64,000 nucleotides of DNA, from contig JAKJXP020000090.1 in the NCBI GenBank assembly GCA_022225965.2, positions 124,001 to 188,000 on the forward strand. The letters run 5' to 3'. A model generated the notes under the pieces. It searched no databases. It was not told where the DNA came from and worked only from the letters and a program-made list of their open reading frames with translations. Source of the stretch: Diatrype stigma (lineage: Eukaryota; Ascomycota; Sordariomycetes; Xylariales; Diatrypaceae). How positions within the stretch are numbered: the first letter of the stretch is position 1; every line of letters starts with the position of its first letter. Shown in pieces: positions 10,926 to 23,363 of the stretch. Position numbers and translations under genes: made by a program.

Positions 10926-13900
10926 ATGGCGGATTACGATGAGGCGTTCGAGTATGAGGAGGAGTACGGGGACGATAACAATATCACACCCGAGGATTGC
11001 TGGACCGTAATCTCCTCCTATTTCGAGACGAAGGGGCTTGTCTCCCAGCAGATCGACTCTTTCAATGACTTCCAAGAGACCACTATCCAGGAATTGATTG
11101 ATGAGTACTCCCATCTCAGTCTCGATGAGAACAATCCTCCGGCCACTGGTGGCCGCGAAATCGCGGTGAAGCGATATGAGATCAAGCTTGGAGGCATCAC
11201 CATCTCGCGACCCGTCATCCACGAAAGTGATAGCACATCCGCACCGCTCCTTCCTTACGAATGCCGCGACCGAAACCTGACCTACGCGAGTCCTATCTAT
11301 GTCAAGATGGACACCAAAGTCTCCGCTTGTATTGAGGAGCCCGTCCCTCTGCACGAGATGGACTCGCAACAGCAGGATGAATATGCGAAGACTGGCCAAG
11401 AGCCTACTCGCTTAGTTTGGGAGGAAGTGGAAAACACCATGCAAAGCACTGATCCATCCAAGGACAACTCGGCTGTCTTCATCGGCAAACTCCCGGTTAT
11501 GCTCAAGTCCAAGGCGTGTCATCTTAGTCGCGAAAGTGAAGAGGATCTATTCCTGCTCAACGAATGCCCCTACGACCAGGGTGGCTACTTTATCATCAAC
11601 GGTAGTGAGAAGGTTCTTATTGCCCAGGAGCGCTCCGCTGCCAATATCGTCCAGGTCTTCAAGAAGGCACAGCCTAGTCCCTTCTCGTACACTGCCGAGA
11701 TTCGGAGTGCCCTGGAGAAGGGTTCTCGCCTTATTTCTTCCCTCATGCTAAAGCTGTATTCTAAGGGTGACGCTTCTAGAGGAGGAGCGTATGGCCAGAT
11801 AATTCATACCACTCTGCCCTACGTCAAGTCTGACCTTCCCATCGCTATTGTCTTTAGGGCTCTAGGCGTGGTCAGTGACGAAGAAATTCTCAACCACATC
11901 TGCTACGACCGAAACGACAGTGTCATGCTGGAGATGTTGCGACCATGTATCGAGGAGGCCTTTTGTATTCAAGATAGAGAGGTGGCTTTGGATTACATCG
12001 GCAAGCGCGGCAATCAGACCACGGGAATGACTAGAGAGCGCCGTGTTCGAGCTGCCAGGGATATCTTGCAGAAGGAGATGCTGCCACACATCTCGCAGGG
12101 TGAAGGCTGCGAGACTAGAAAGGCCTTCTTCCTGGGTTACATGATCCACAAGCTCTTACAGTGCGCGCTGGGCCGACGCGACACCGACGACCGAGATCAT
12201 TTTGGCAAGAAGCGCCTTGATCTTGCTGGTCCATTGCTTGCTAAGCTGTTCCGCAACATCGTACGCCGACTGACCCAGGAGATCACGATGCATTTGAAAC
12301 GTTGCGTTGAACAGAACAAGCTGTTCCAGATTCACATGGCCGTCAAGCCTCAGATCGTCACGAACGGGTTGAAATACTCGCTCGCTACTGGCAACTGGGG
12401 TGATCAGAAGAAGGCGATGAGTTCTACTGCTGGTGTGTCGCAAGTCTTGAACAGATATACCTTTTCGTCCACCTTGTCACATCTGCGGAGAACCAACACA
12501 CCCATTGGAAGAGATGGAAAGCTCGCCAAGCCTCGCCAGCTTCACAACACGCATTGGGGCTTGGTCTGCCCAGCGGAGACGCCCGAGGGTCAGGCCTGTG
12601 GTCTGGTGAAGAATCTGTCTCTGATGTGCTCCATCAGTGTTGGCACATCCACCGAGCCCATCATAGACTACATGATCACCCGGAACATGGAAGTTCTAGA
12701 AGAGTATGATGCCGCACGCTATCCTAATGCCACCAAGATCTTTTTGAACGGCTCCTGGATTGGTGTGCACCAGGATCCTAAGTCACTCGTTAAGGATGTC
12801 CAACAGCTGCGACGAACGAATCAGATCCCTGCTGAGGTCTCCCTGATCCGTGATATTCGCGACCGTGAGTTCAAGATCTTCTCAGATGCCGGTCGAGTCA
12901 TGCGTCCACTATTCGTCGTCGAACAAGAGGATGACCCCGAGAGAAATGCCGAGAAGTACAACTTGGTCCTCACCAAGGACATGGTGCGTCGGCTTGAGAT
13001 AGATCAGACGCTTCCACCGGGGAGTGATGAATTCTTCGGTTGGCAGGGCCTCGTAAATGAAGGTGTTATCGAGTATCTTGATGCCGAGGAAGAAGAGACG
13101 GCCATGATCTGTATGACTCCGGAAGATCTTGATACCTTCCGGGTCGCCAAGGCAGGCCAGCCGGTCAACGAGGACAACACGGACGAACCTAACAAGCGAG
13201 TCAAGACAAAGATGAGCATGACCACTCACATGTACACCCATTGCGAGATCCATCCCAGTATGCTTTTGGGCATTTGCGCCAGTATCATTCCCTTCCCCGA
13301 TCATAACCAAGTATGTTCTATGCTGCATGCGTTTCTGCTTTGGTTGAATTGCTTATTGACTTGCAAACTAGTCTCCGCGAAATACCTACCAATCAGCTAT
13401 GGGTAAACAAGCTATGGGATTCTTCCTCACCAACTACTCGCGCCGTATGGACACCATGGCAAACATTCTCTACTACCCCCAGAAGCCTCTTGGCACCACG
13501 CGGTCCATGGAGTTCCTGAAGTTCCGTGAGCTTCCTGCTGGCCAAAATGCCATCGTCGCCATCGCTTGTTACTCTGGGTATAACCAGGAAGATTCGGTCA
13601 TCATGAACCAGAGCAGCATCGACCGAGGCCTCTTCCGGAGTTTGTTCTTCCGTTCCTACTCGGACTGTGAGAAGCGCATAGGCATAAACACGATCGAGAC
13701 GTTCGAGAAGCCTTTCAGAGCCGATACGCTCCGTCTCAAGCAGGGTACATATGACAAGCTTGACGATGATGGCATCATTGCACCGGGTATTCGTGTCTCT
13801 GGCGAGGATATCATCATTGGCAAGACCTCGCCGATCAACCCAGAAAACGAGGAAATGGGACAACGCACCAAGGTGCACGTAAAGCGGGATGCATCGACAC

Positions 13901-14825
13901 CTCTCCGCAGCACCGAGAGCGGTATCATCGACTCGGTCGTCGTTACAACGAACGCGGACGGTCTGCGTTACGTCAAGGTTCGAGTCCGAACGACCAAGAT
14001 TCCCCAAATCGGCGACAAGTTCGCCTCACGTCACGGTCAGAAGGGTACTATTGGTGTGACATACCGCCAAGAGGACATGCCTTTCACGCGAGAGGGAATC
14101 ACCCCTGACATCATCATCAACCCGCACGCCATTCCGTCGCGTATGACCATTGCTCATTTGATCGAATGTCTCCTTAGCAAAGTATCAACCCTAAAGGGAA
14201 TGGAGGGCGACGCGACGCCGTTTACGGATGTCACTGTCGACTCGGTGTCTAACCTTCTGCGCGAGCATGGTTACCAGTCTCGCGGTTTCGAAATCATGTA
14301 TCATGGCCACACAGGTCGCAAGCTCCGCTCGCAGGTCTTCTTTGGTCCGACCTACTACCAACGCCTCCGTCACATGGTCGACGACAAGATCCACGCTCGA
14401 GCTCGTGGTCCGGTGCAGATTATGACTCGTCAGCCCGTCGAAGGTCGTGCTAGAGATGGTGGTCTGCGTTTCGGAGAAATGGAACGTGATTGCATGATTG
14501 CTCACGGTGCAGCTGCTTTCTTGAAGGAGCGTTTGTTTGAGGTGTCGGATGCCTTCCGAGTCCACATATGCGAGATATGTGGTTTGATGACCCCGGTTGC
14601 GTAAGTTTGCCCTTCTCTGGATCCTGTCATGTTGCTTCGCTGGGACTAACGTTGTTCAACAGTCAATTGACCAAACAAACATTCGAATGCCGACCTTGCC
14701 GGAACAAGACCAAGATTGCGCAGATCTATATCCCCTACGCGGCCAAGCTACTTTTCCAGGAGCTTCAAGCGATGAACATCGCTTCCCGCATGTTCACCGA
14801 TCGATCCGGCGTGTCTCTTCGTTGA
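10926..14825 (+). CDS. RPB2: DNA-directed RNA polymerase II second largest subunit RPB2
   Basis: Exons 10926..13310, 13372..14600 and 14663..14825 join in frame to 1258 aa, close to the usual fungal length. The protein starts [15 protein letters not shown] and carries the hallmark Rpb2 blocks: the [10 protein letters not shown] region, the [12 protein letters not shown] motif whose Glu-Asp pair (about 868-869) helps place the active-site metal, [12 protein letters not shown], and the C-terminal zinc ribbon CEIC...CRPC. Intron 2 splits the zinc ribbon between its two Cys pairs. It forms the Pol II catalytic cleft with Rpb1 in the nucleus. I chose the ATG at 10926 because the acidic N-terminus begins there; an in-frame ATG 11 codons upstream has no homologous character. 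The gene is a standard fungal phylogenetic marker. Confidence 0.98.
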
Positions 14826-16546
14826 GATTGGGGTTCTCATAGCATGTAGAGAATTAGGCCCTTAATACCCCTTGGTCTTCCAGAGGGAATATCAATCCTC
14901 GCCATGTTCGTTATTTGCATCTAGGGCGGCGTTTTCTTTATACATCAGCCTCAGTCAAGCCTGCTTAGCACAATATGATGCTATGCAGAGAAGTCTGCAG
15001 GGTTCGCTGGCGTTGTGGTCACATGAGAATCATGGTTTTCGCCTGGTTTTGGCTGCTAGTAGTAGGGTTTGGAGTCCCTCGAAGCAAACTTGATTTAGTC
15101 AGGGGGAGAATGGTCGGATGGGGAGAGAGAGAGGCTGGACGGGGAGAGGCTTTGATGATGACTTGACGCTTATGTACAACAGCGACATCCACCCTATAGG
15201 TACATAGCCCTGCCTGCCTTAGCAAGATCCTAGACTGAGAACTTAGACATTGCTGTTGTAAGCGTTGTCGGTCTGGTCTGGTTTCAGTTGTGCCGTAATG
15301 GATATTTGTGTACACGACAAAGTCTTAACGAGACCCTTGATCACTCACCACCCTCATGTAGTTGACACATGCATCATCATCTATGAAGGTGATGTTTCAG
15401 TGGACCGTAAGCTACGTAAACAACCTGGATTTCGTCCTACCAGGGAATTCGGGAGGATTAATAAGCAATGTGTATTATTATCATGCATCTTTGGATGGGT
15501 GGCTTGTAGTCATATGGAGGGATATAAAGTATCCAAGTGGTCACTAACGCTGTAGTTCTCAGTGCGTGTATAAACCAACAATCTCGCCCTCTCTGGTCCC
15601 ACCCAACGCGAGAGCTGGCTGTTGCATGGGGAGGTGTAGCAGTAGTAGTGCTGGTTGTTGTACCTAGGTAGTGATGAGGACGCTTGATTATAGTCATAAT
15701 GTTCATACATGGTAAGTATGCATATAACTTGGGAGTAGTCAGCCCAGAGAACAAGGCTGGGACCAAGCCCTCCCCTTCAGGGCTAAAAATGCAGTGAAGA
15801 AGTCAACGGCGAGGCAAGGCAAACTACAACTGGAAATACGACGAACCAGATCATTAGGAAAGCTATGTTATATGGAGTATATGCATATATACATGAAATG
15901 TAGCAAATCTTTCCTAAGTTAGGCAAAATCAAAAGTAGCCCGCGCTTCAAAGTGGTTGAGCGTAACATTAATAATGATTGATTCAATCAGTATGCTGCAC
16001 AGCCACGTATGTGCCTTACCGTTGAAAGTTAGATGTTACCCCCTGGAACTCCCTAGAAATCACGTAGTTATTCTCAACGTATCTAGGTATACACCAATAA
16101 GCAGCCTGAGGAACGAAGCTCTGCCTTATTGCAGGGGGATCCCGAGCTGGTGAAGTTGGCTACAAAAAATTTCATGCTGCTTAAGCAAGTGAAGATTGGC
16201 AATCTAAAGGCAGGACAGAATCACTGGAATGAGACTATCCGCGAGAAAAGCAAGGAAGGGGCGGATACAGTTTCATAGGTTTCTATTATAATTGAGAACT
16301 CTGACATCAGAGAGAGCACTTATGGCTCGCTCTCTAACCGTCCTTTGGCTTGTTGGCTGACTAAACAGCTGGTTTGTGGATTTCGGCTGTGTTGCCCATG
16401 ACCATGACCATCACCTCATAATGCCCGGCGTTATAGTCACTACAGGGATCACCGTAGGTAGAAAGAAGCAGGCAGATACAGCCTAGAGTAAACGACTGCG
16501 CGCCATCATGTAATTAAGAGCCGCTATTTTTACCCAAAGCGTTTGG
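14826..16546. other. Intergenic region between convergent genes
   Basis: RPB2 and the minus-strand phosphatase converge here, so this should hold both 3' UTRs. I see no supported gene. A TACCTAGGTA palindrome lies at 15661-15670. Confidence 0.6.
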
Positions 16547-17568
16547 TCACGCAGCTGCAGAAGGCAACTCGTCAGGCAAGCCAGTGCCCAGCTCGACGTG
16601 CTCCGTCCAGCTCCAGCCGAGGCCTCCGCCCTTCTCCTTGGTCAAGGCGTGCTGTACGACCTCGATGATCTGCGGATTTTTTTCTGTCTCCGCGTTTGCT
16701 CCCCCCTTTCCATCAACGTCAATGTCCCCACCAGAACCGGCCACCAGCGCCGCCTGGGTCTGGGACTTCTGCTGAGGAGGCGGAGCGGCGAAGTCGAACA
16801 CGCGGTAGTCGGCGTTGAAGTAGAAGCACCCCGTGACGGCGACGCGCAGGAAGCCCGAGTGGGAGACGACGACGATGACCTTTTCGGGGCGGGCGCGGAG
16901 CCGCCGCAGCGCCGTCTGGGCCCGCGCCAGGATCGCCGAGCGCTGGAAGTGGTACGCCGCCGCCGCCGCCGACCTCTTGTCCGGGTACACCGGGTCCAGC
17001 GCCGTGGCGAAGTCGACCGCCGGGAACTCCTGCGCTAGCTGCGCGGCCGGGGTGCCTGTGTCGCAGGGCTTGTCGGAGTTTTCTGGGTTTTGCGGGTTAG
17101 CTGTACAGTGTAGGTGGATGTGTAGGTGGGTGTGGGGGTGGATGTGGATGTGGAGGTAGATGTGGAGGTGGAATGGTGTTATACTGCCTGGTCATGCAGT
17201 TGGGCCGGCTGGGGTTAAGCTTACCCTGCCAATTGGCGTCGGCCTCGATCTTGACCCCCTTTTCGATGAGCCAGTCGAGCGAGCGCAGGGCCGTTTGAAC
17301 GGTTCTGCGCATCGGGGAGACCACGATGAGTCCTGCCTGCTGGGCGAGTGGATTCTCCATGAGACTCTTCCGCAGCTCTAGACATTGGTTCTGACCTAAC
17401 TCCGAGAGGTCTGGGTCATGGATGTCCCAGTTTTCTAATTCAGAAGTCAGATTGGATCCAAAGGGGGGTTATTCAACCTTGCGTTTGACGAGGCAAGGAA
17501 AGCTTTGGCTCACGTGTCGCATTGTGTTCGGCCTGCGCATGCCGGATCAGTATGATTGTAGGAGGCAT
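16547..17568 (-). CDS. Histidine phosphatase superfamily (phosphoglycerate mutase-like) protein
   Basis: The model complement(16547..17082, 17225..17434, 17514..17568) gives 266 aa. It opens with the RHA signature (IILIRHAQAEHNAT) in which H10 is the predicted phospho-accepting His. A second family block, VVSHSGFLRV, supplies the other catalytic His (H163), and SPMRRTVQTA supplies a phosphate-binding Arg. The first coding exon is 55 nt and ends just after the RHA motif, a common fungal arrangement. This branch includes Pmu1-like and generic phosphatases; the true substrate is unknown. The segment after the second His is Pro/Gln/Gly-rich and probably a loop. No targeting signal is visible, so it is probably cytosolic. 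Confidence 0.88.
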
Positions 17569-18308
17569 GGCGGTATGTTCTAGGCAGTGGGTGTCTTGAC
17601 GATCGGCCCCGAATAAGATATAGATTTATGCAGGTGGTGGTTATAGGTATGTAGGTATACCTATATGGTTGTTGTAGGGAGTGGAGGACAGGAGAAAGTG
17701 TGGGCCGGCGAGATATAGTTTTGGTGTCTTATTGTAGGTATAAATCTTACATAGGCAGGTCATGGGGGGACGGGCAAGAAAGTATCCAAGAACAGTGCGA
17801 TATATTCCCTCTGGATATATATGGATGAACCTACATATTGACGGTCTGACATACAAATTCTTTGTCCATATCAAGTTACTCATGACAAATTCCAGAGGTC
17901 CAATAGCTCATGAACGGAATGCACGATGGGTGCTTAGGTAGGTACCTGCAAGTAGGTAGTAGTATGTACTTTTGTTCACACCCGGGGGCCGTCTAGGAAG
18001 TGGAGACGGAGATACGGAGGCACGGAGCCCTGTACCTAACACCTGGAATGCCTAGCCAACGGTAGTTACCTTAACTCTAAGCACCTATAGCGCCAATTCA
18101 AACCGTCCTGCCGTCATAGCTTGGAACCTTGGAAGTCTCTCTAAGATAACTTCCGATAGCTTCTGGGTCAAGTAAATAAAGAGTCTAAATAAACTACCAG
18201 TAGGTACCAAACTAATTCAACAGATCAACCAGAGAACCAACTGCAGACCAGCACCGATGACAGGCTGTCCCTTACGATTGATCTTGCTCTTTAAACCCAA
18301 TACCCGAA
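17569..18308. other. Divergent promoter region
   Basis: This 740-bp spacer lies between the starts of the minus-strand phosphatase gene and the plus-strand CTNNBL1 gene, so it should carry both promoters. TAGGTAGGTACC-type motifs occur at about 17936-17959. No gene is seen. Confidence 0.6.
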
Positions 18309-20507
18309 ATGACCAGCATCGATGAACTGTTCAAGGTCAGCAACTTTCTCATGGCCAACCAATCCATCTCCAATCTCCAATAGCTGTAGCTAATGTTCCA
18401 AACCAGGCATCCGGCGTGGGCAACAAGCGCAAATTAGAGCCGCTTCGAGATCCAAGTAAGACTCCCGACTGCCGACTTCCGACTCCCTTTCCCTCGCTTT
18501 CCCTTACTTTCCTTCGCACTGGTCACTCCCCTCAACGAATTGAACCCGCATAGACTGACCGTGATCCCTCATCCAGACCAGGTCTACAAATCTGCCCGCC
18601 TAACCCCGGATGGTCACAGCAGCCGACACGCGCGCATAGACGAGGAAGACACCGAAGCCGGGCCAGCCCCGCCACCACCAGACGGCGCCGAAGATGAAGA
18701 TGGCGATTACGGGCCCGGTTTGCCGCCCGACGATGAGGATGCTGACAACGATGACGAAGAGGGGCGGTTCTTCGGCGGCGGCATCACTGCGCAGGAGTCC
18801 GAGGTGCTAAACTACATGGACGAGCGAGAGAAGGACGACACAAACGGAATGACGACGGCGGCAGCGACGACAGCCAAGTTCGACGTCGCGTGGCTGCGCA
18901 AGACAGCCCTCAACTTTGAGAAGCGCATCACGCGCAACGCGGAGCAGCGGGCGCGGTTTGAGGGGGAGCCGCAGCGCTTCATCCAGAGCGAGGCGGAGCT
19001 GGACGCGGAGGTGAAAGCGCTGTCGATCCTGGCGGAGCACCCGAACCTGTACCCGGAGTTCGCGCGGCTGGGGTGCGCGGCCAGCCTGGTAGGCCTGCTG
19101 GCCCACGACAACACCGACGTGGCGGTCGACGCCGTCGAGATCGTCGGCGAGCTGACCGACGAGGACGTCGCGGCCGACGAGGCCCAGTGGCGCGCCCTCG
19201 TCGACGCCCTGCTCGACGCCGACCTGCTCGGCCTGCTCGTCTCCAACCTCGCCCGTCTCGACGAGCGGAACGAGGAGGTCGACCGCGCCGGCGTCTACTA
19301 CGCCCTCGGCGTCGTCGAGAACCTGTGCAGCGGCAGCGGCGAGGCCGCCCGCACCGCCGAGCGCGTCGGCGCCCACGACGGCCTGCTCCGCTGGCTGCTG
19401 CGCCGCATCCAGGCCAAGGAGTCCCCCGTGACCCAGAACAAGCAGTACGCGGCCGAGGTGCTCGCGATCCTGGCGCAGACGTCGGCCAAGAACCGGCGGA
19501 AGCTCGCCTCCCCCATCCCTGCTCTCGAGGACGGCAGTAGCGGCGACGGCGATGGCAATTATATCGACGCCGTAGACATCCTGCTGCAGCTGGCGGCGGC
19601 GTACCGCAAGCGCGACCCGCAAAAGGGCGACGGCAACGAGGAGGAGTACATGCAGAACCTGTTCGAGGCGCTGACGTGCGTGGCGGACGAGCCCGAGGGC
19701 AAGGCGCGGTTCGTAGCGGCCGAGGGCGTCGAGCTGTGCCTTATCATGCTGCGGGGCGAGGGCAATAGCAGCAACAAACTGAGCCGGGCCGCGGCCCTGC
19801 GCCTGCTCGACCACGCCACGACGGGGCCCGGGTCCGCCGAGGTCTGCCGGAGGCTCGTCGAGGCCGGCGGCTTGAAGACCGCCTTCACGCTGTTCATGAA
19901 GACGACCAAGGACCACAACAAGCACAAACACGGCCACGGCCACGACAGCCAGGCCGCGGCCGCAAGCAGCACGATCGAGCACCTCGTCGCCATCTTCGCG
20001 TCGCTGCTGCGCCGGCTGCCGGCCGACTCGGCCGAGCGCATCCGCACCCTCGCCAAGTTCGTGGAGCGGGACTACGAGAAGACGGCGCGGCTGGTGCAGC
20101 TGCGGCGGGAGTACGCGGCGCGCGACGAGGCGATCCGGCTCCAACAACAGCAAGCACAGAAAGCACGAAAGGCACAGGGGAAGATGATGACGGCCGAAGA
20201 AGAAGCCGCGATGGCGGACGAGTGGTTCTCGCGCCGGCTGGACGCGGGCCTGTTCACGCTGCAGACGCTCGATGTCGCGCTCGCGTGGCTAGTGGCCGAG
20301 GATGGCGGCGCCGCCGATCGCATCCGCCGCCTGCTGGCTGAGCGGGACGAGACGCTTGCGGTCGTCCGCGATACGATACAGGAGCAGATCGAGGGCATGG
20401 ACGATGATGATGGCGATGGCGATGCAGCGGATGGGGAAGGCGGGCGGGGTGAGGAGACGAGGGAGAGTAGGGAGATGCTGTCGACGCTGGTGCAGTTCCT
20501 GCAGTAA
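18309..20507 (+). CDS. CTNNBL1: Beta-catenin-like protein 1 (CTNNBL1), spliceosome-associated armadillo protein
   Basis: Exons 18309..18335, 18407..18455 and 18577..20507 give 668 aa. Exon 1 codes only MTSIDELFK, and exon 2 carries a basic nuclear-localisation-like stretch (NKRKLEPLRD). An acidic Pro-rich region (about 35-75) comes before the conserved core starting near GGGITAQESEVLNYMDE. The core is all-helical and armadillo-like (for example DNTDVAVDAVEIVGELTDED and GVYYALGVVENLCSG). Human CTNNBL1 has 563 aa; the extra length here is mostly the acidic linker and charged inserts. In other eukaryotes the protein associates with the Prp19/CDC5L complex in the nucleus. Codon use is strongly GC-biased, so several long antisense frames across it are shadows. 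Confidence 0.92.
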
Positions 20508-21293
20508 GTGGTGGGAGTAGGTGGTTGCCAGCTTAGGGCTGTAGCTTCTGTAGTATAATGTGTAAATCGAAAGGGGGGGAGGGGGTATCTAGCAGCTACC
20601 TACCTACCTACTTACCCGCAGGCAGTCATGGCAGGCAGAATCACACAACAGCAGAACGGGAGAAAGGGTATTGACTAGGAGCGAGAAACCGCTGCTATTA
20701 CCTACCTAGTGCCGGCCAAGGGGCATCTTAAGAGATTGTCCTATCGACAGACAGAAAGATATACCCCTGAGGAATGCTCTATCTACCTAATAAGACAGGG
20801 AGCTCGAGCATAGTTAGTTGAAGTGATATACCGTCTTAACATAGCCCGATACGAAATGAAATAAACGGAACCTAGGATTGTTCCATTTGGAAGCTTTTTT
20901 TCTTTCTTTCAAATTTACTGCAGTTCACACATGCCGAATGAATTGCTCCGTCTACTTCTAGGCGTAGGCGTCGCTTGTCTGCTGTATCGTGTAATTCGTT
21001 CGAACGCAGTCCGGCAAGTCATACAATAGCTGACGTTGTCCATGTGTATGTAAGTATGTCTGTATGTTTGTTTATATGTAGGTACCTATGCAGTTATGGA
21101 AAAACACAGCACGCAAAGTCAAAGTCATCAATCAACCACGGTCCTTTCGCTTTCGACTTCTTTGGTAGCAGCAGTAACAGTAAACAGTCGACCCTCCCTA
21201 AAGTCTGACCCCTGCCCCCCTTTATCTACGAGCAGTCACTCGTCTCCCCGCCTCCAGTATAGCCCACTCACTACCTCGACATCCGATGATTGC
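20508..21293. other. Intergenic region between convergent genes
   Basis: This is the 3' flank of CTNNBL1 and of the minus-strand V-ATPase gene. It contains a short (CTAC)n tract near 20595-20612 and no supported gene. Confidence 0.6.
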
Positions 21294-22300
21294 TCATGCC
21301 GCCGCCGCCGTGGGGGCGACGGGGTGGATCTCGAGAACGGCCTTGAGCAGGTCGTCGACGACCTTGGCCTGGCTCTTCTTGCCGGCGGTCTGGATCTCCT
21401 GGATCTTGACGTCGGCTTCCTTGTTGGCCTCGGCTTCGGCCTCCTTGTTGCCTTGGGTGTGCTGTTTCGATGGTTACGAGATCGGATTCGTTTTCTGTCA
21501 GCTTCCAGTTTCTTTTTTCTTCTTCTCTTCTTTTGATGTCCCATATTGATGGACGAGTTGAGTGGTAGATGGGAGTGAAGAGTGTGGTTCGTTGCTTGTT
21601 TTGGTTGGCTACCTACCTCGGCCTCGAACTTCTTGAACTCCTCTTCCTTGGTCTTGCGGTAGGCGTCTATCTCCTTCTTGGCCTCATCGCGGGCCTCGCG
21701 TACTCTCTTGGTTCGGACTAGTTCTCGGGAAGTAGGTTAGGTTAGGTTAGGATCAAGGCCCATTTCACATCACAACACATCGCCATGCTCGGCATGCGGT
21801 ATAGTACGAGTAGTTTGTTTCAGAGAGACACAGGACCAGTTTATGGAATAATGGTAAACAGGGTGATGATGTAGGCGGGTTTCGACGATTCGAAGTGTTC
21901 TAGACGTACATTCTCGAGCTGCGTGGCGAACACGATGTTAGCGATGGACACAATCCGATGAGCGACAAACTAAGTGGGCAGATAGGCCAGGTTTCCGTTG
22001 AAGACTTCAGACCACACACGCACCTTTCTGGACAATTTTGGATGCCTCCCGCTCGGCCTATTGCGCATGGGTTGAGTCGTGTTAGCTAGTCATTGCGAAC
22101 GATGGATCCGGATATGTGTGTATAATGCATGTGACACCCAGTAGCATCGTCCGTGTATGGGTTCGCATCCGTATGGGCGGCTTCGTACGTACGTCAAGCA
22201 GGGTCTGGATGCCCGCCGAGTTCTGAGCCGACTGTTGTTATATGCATCGTCAGCCTCGTTCCCCCTTTCTGGACGACGTATAGACTGCGCATCATACCAT
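21294..22300 (-). CDS. VMA10: V-type proton ATPase subunit G
   Basis: The model complement(21294..21461, 21617..21717, 21910..21918, 22024..22057, 22193..22231, 22298..22300) gives 117 aa, the normal size for subunit G. The protein starts MSAQNSAGIQTLLD, continues AEREASKIVQKARE, and is a continuous charged coiled coil ending DLLKAVLEIHPVAPTAAAA. Subunit G pairs with subunit E in the peripheral stalk of the vacuolar proton pump. The gene structure is unusual: the first coding exon is the ATG alone, and one internal exon is only 9 nt (21910-21918), with five introns in all. The family match is strong because every exon lands in phase and restores the conserved sequence. Confidence 0.93.
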
Positions 22301-23004
22301 CTTGTTGGCGTGTTAGAGTGTCGCGGGAAATGTGGTGGTATTGTGTTGTCGGATATATCAGGGTGGGATCGCGTCGACAAAAGCACCGGCTACGAAGGTA
22401 AAGGCAGTTGTGGAGGGTACTTGTGTAGTAGGTAGGCAGGTATTCGCAGCTATGAGGTATGAAGGTATGATGAATGGCTGGCACGACGAGGTTCGTGTCT
22501 CGGCGGCGGACGGAGCTCTGACGACGTCGGTGCTACCAGGGCTCCAGGGCTCCAGGGCTCCAGGGCTCTAGGGCTACCAGGTACATTGCGTAGTACATTT
22601 ACAGCGTACCTAGTTCCTTGATAGTAGCCTTGCAGCTGGTAGATGGCACTAAACTGCAGGTGGCGTTATTGGGTAACAGTGGGTTGAAGACCGCTAACGC
22701 ATGTGCAGAGCGGCAGGGCGGCGGAAGTCAACCTCGACGTTATGTCATCTGATTATTATTCAACCGTATTGTAGCGATTGTAGCTGCTTTATAGTTGACT
22801 CAAACTTTTGCATTATAGTTGACCCAAACTTTTGCAAATCGAGCCATCGCATGAAGCTGTCGTATGTACCTGAGCTTTTGACCATGGCTTCACAATAGTG
22901 ACAGTCATATTATATTACCACATACCACAAGACCAATTTTGAAGCCGCATCCTTGTCAGAAACGGCACGGCACCGTGATTGGAACTTTCTTACCCGGACC
23001 GATA
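22301..23004. other. Divergent intergenic region
   Basis: This 704-bp spacer lies between the V-ATPase G start (minus) and the PET117-like start (plus). It holds the tandem 8-mer listed separately and no supported gene. Confidence 0.6.
22536..22575. repeat. Tandem 8-nt repeat CCAGGGCT, 5 units
   Basis: Four exact units and one with a single change, in tandem, upstream of the V-ATPase subunit G gene. Confidence 0.88.
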
Positions 23005-23363
23005 ATGTCGCGAGCGTCCCAGCTCACCCTGGCCGGCACTTCGCTGTTTGCCGCGGGCACCATCCTGTTCGTGCATTTCCAGCAGAAGTCCGAAAAGCAG
23101 GTATTTTGACCTTTTTCTATTTTGACCTTTTTCTCCTTGCATCTCCCCTTCTTTTTCTTTTTTTCTGTGCTCACAACGAGGTGCTGCAACCACAGGCGAT
23201 GCACCAAGGTGTTGTGCGCGATATGGAGCAGCAGCGGATCAAAAGGGAACGCCAGCTCGACTTCGATGTTCAGAAGGCCTTGGAGGAGGAATACAAGAAG
23301 GCTCAGACGGTGCGGGATACGACGGCCGAATCGCCGCCAGAGGGGACCATGCCGAATCGGTAG
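23005..23363 (+). CDS. PET117: PET117-like cytochrome c oxidase assembly protein
   Basis: Exons 23005..23100 and 23196..23363 give 87 aa. The N-terminal part (MSRASQLTLAGTSLFAAGTILFVHFQQ) is a single membrane segment that doubles as a mitochondrial signal. It is followed by a charged helix with the family block MHQGVVRDMEQQR. The intron falls right after the KSEKQ stretch. Pet117 is a small mitochondrial inner-membrane protein needed for complex IV assembly, where it works with the heme A synthase Cox15. Length, topology and the conserved block all agree. The symbol is assigned by family resemblance. Confidence 0.88.

Noticed and set aside
18807..20153. 448-codon minus-strand frame across CTNNBL1
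   Set aside because: It is a shadow of the GC-rich coding strand; its composition (Arg/Gly/Leu/Val-rich) has no domain, while the plus strand encodes a known family.
21733..21751. TTAGG tandem repeat resembling telomere sequence
   Set aside because: The unit is 5 nt rather than the fungal TTAGGG, it is very short, and it lies inside a V-ATPase G intron.
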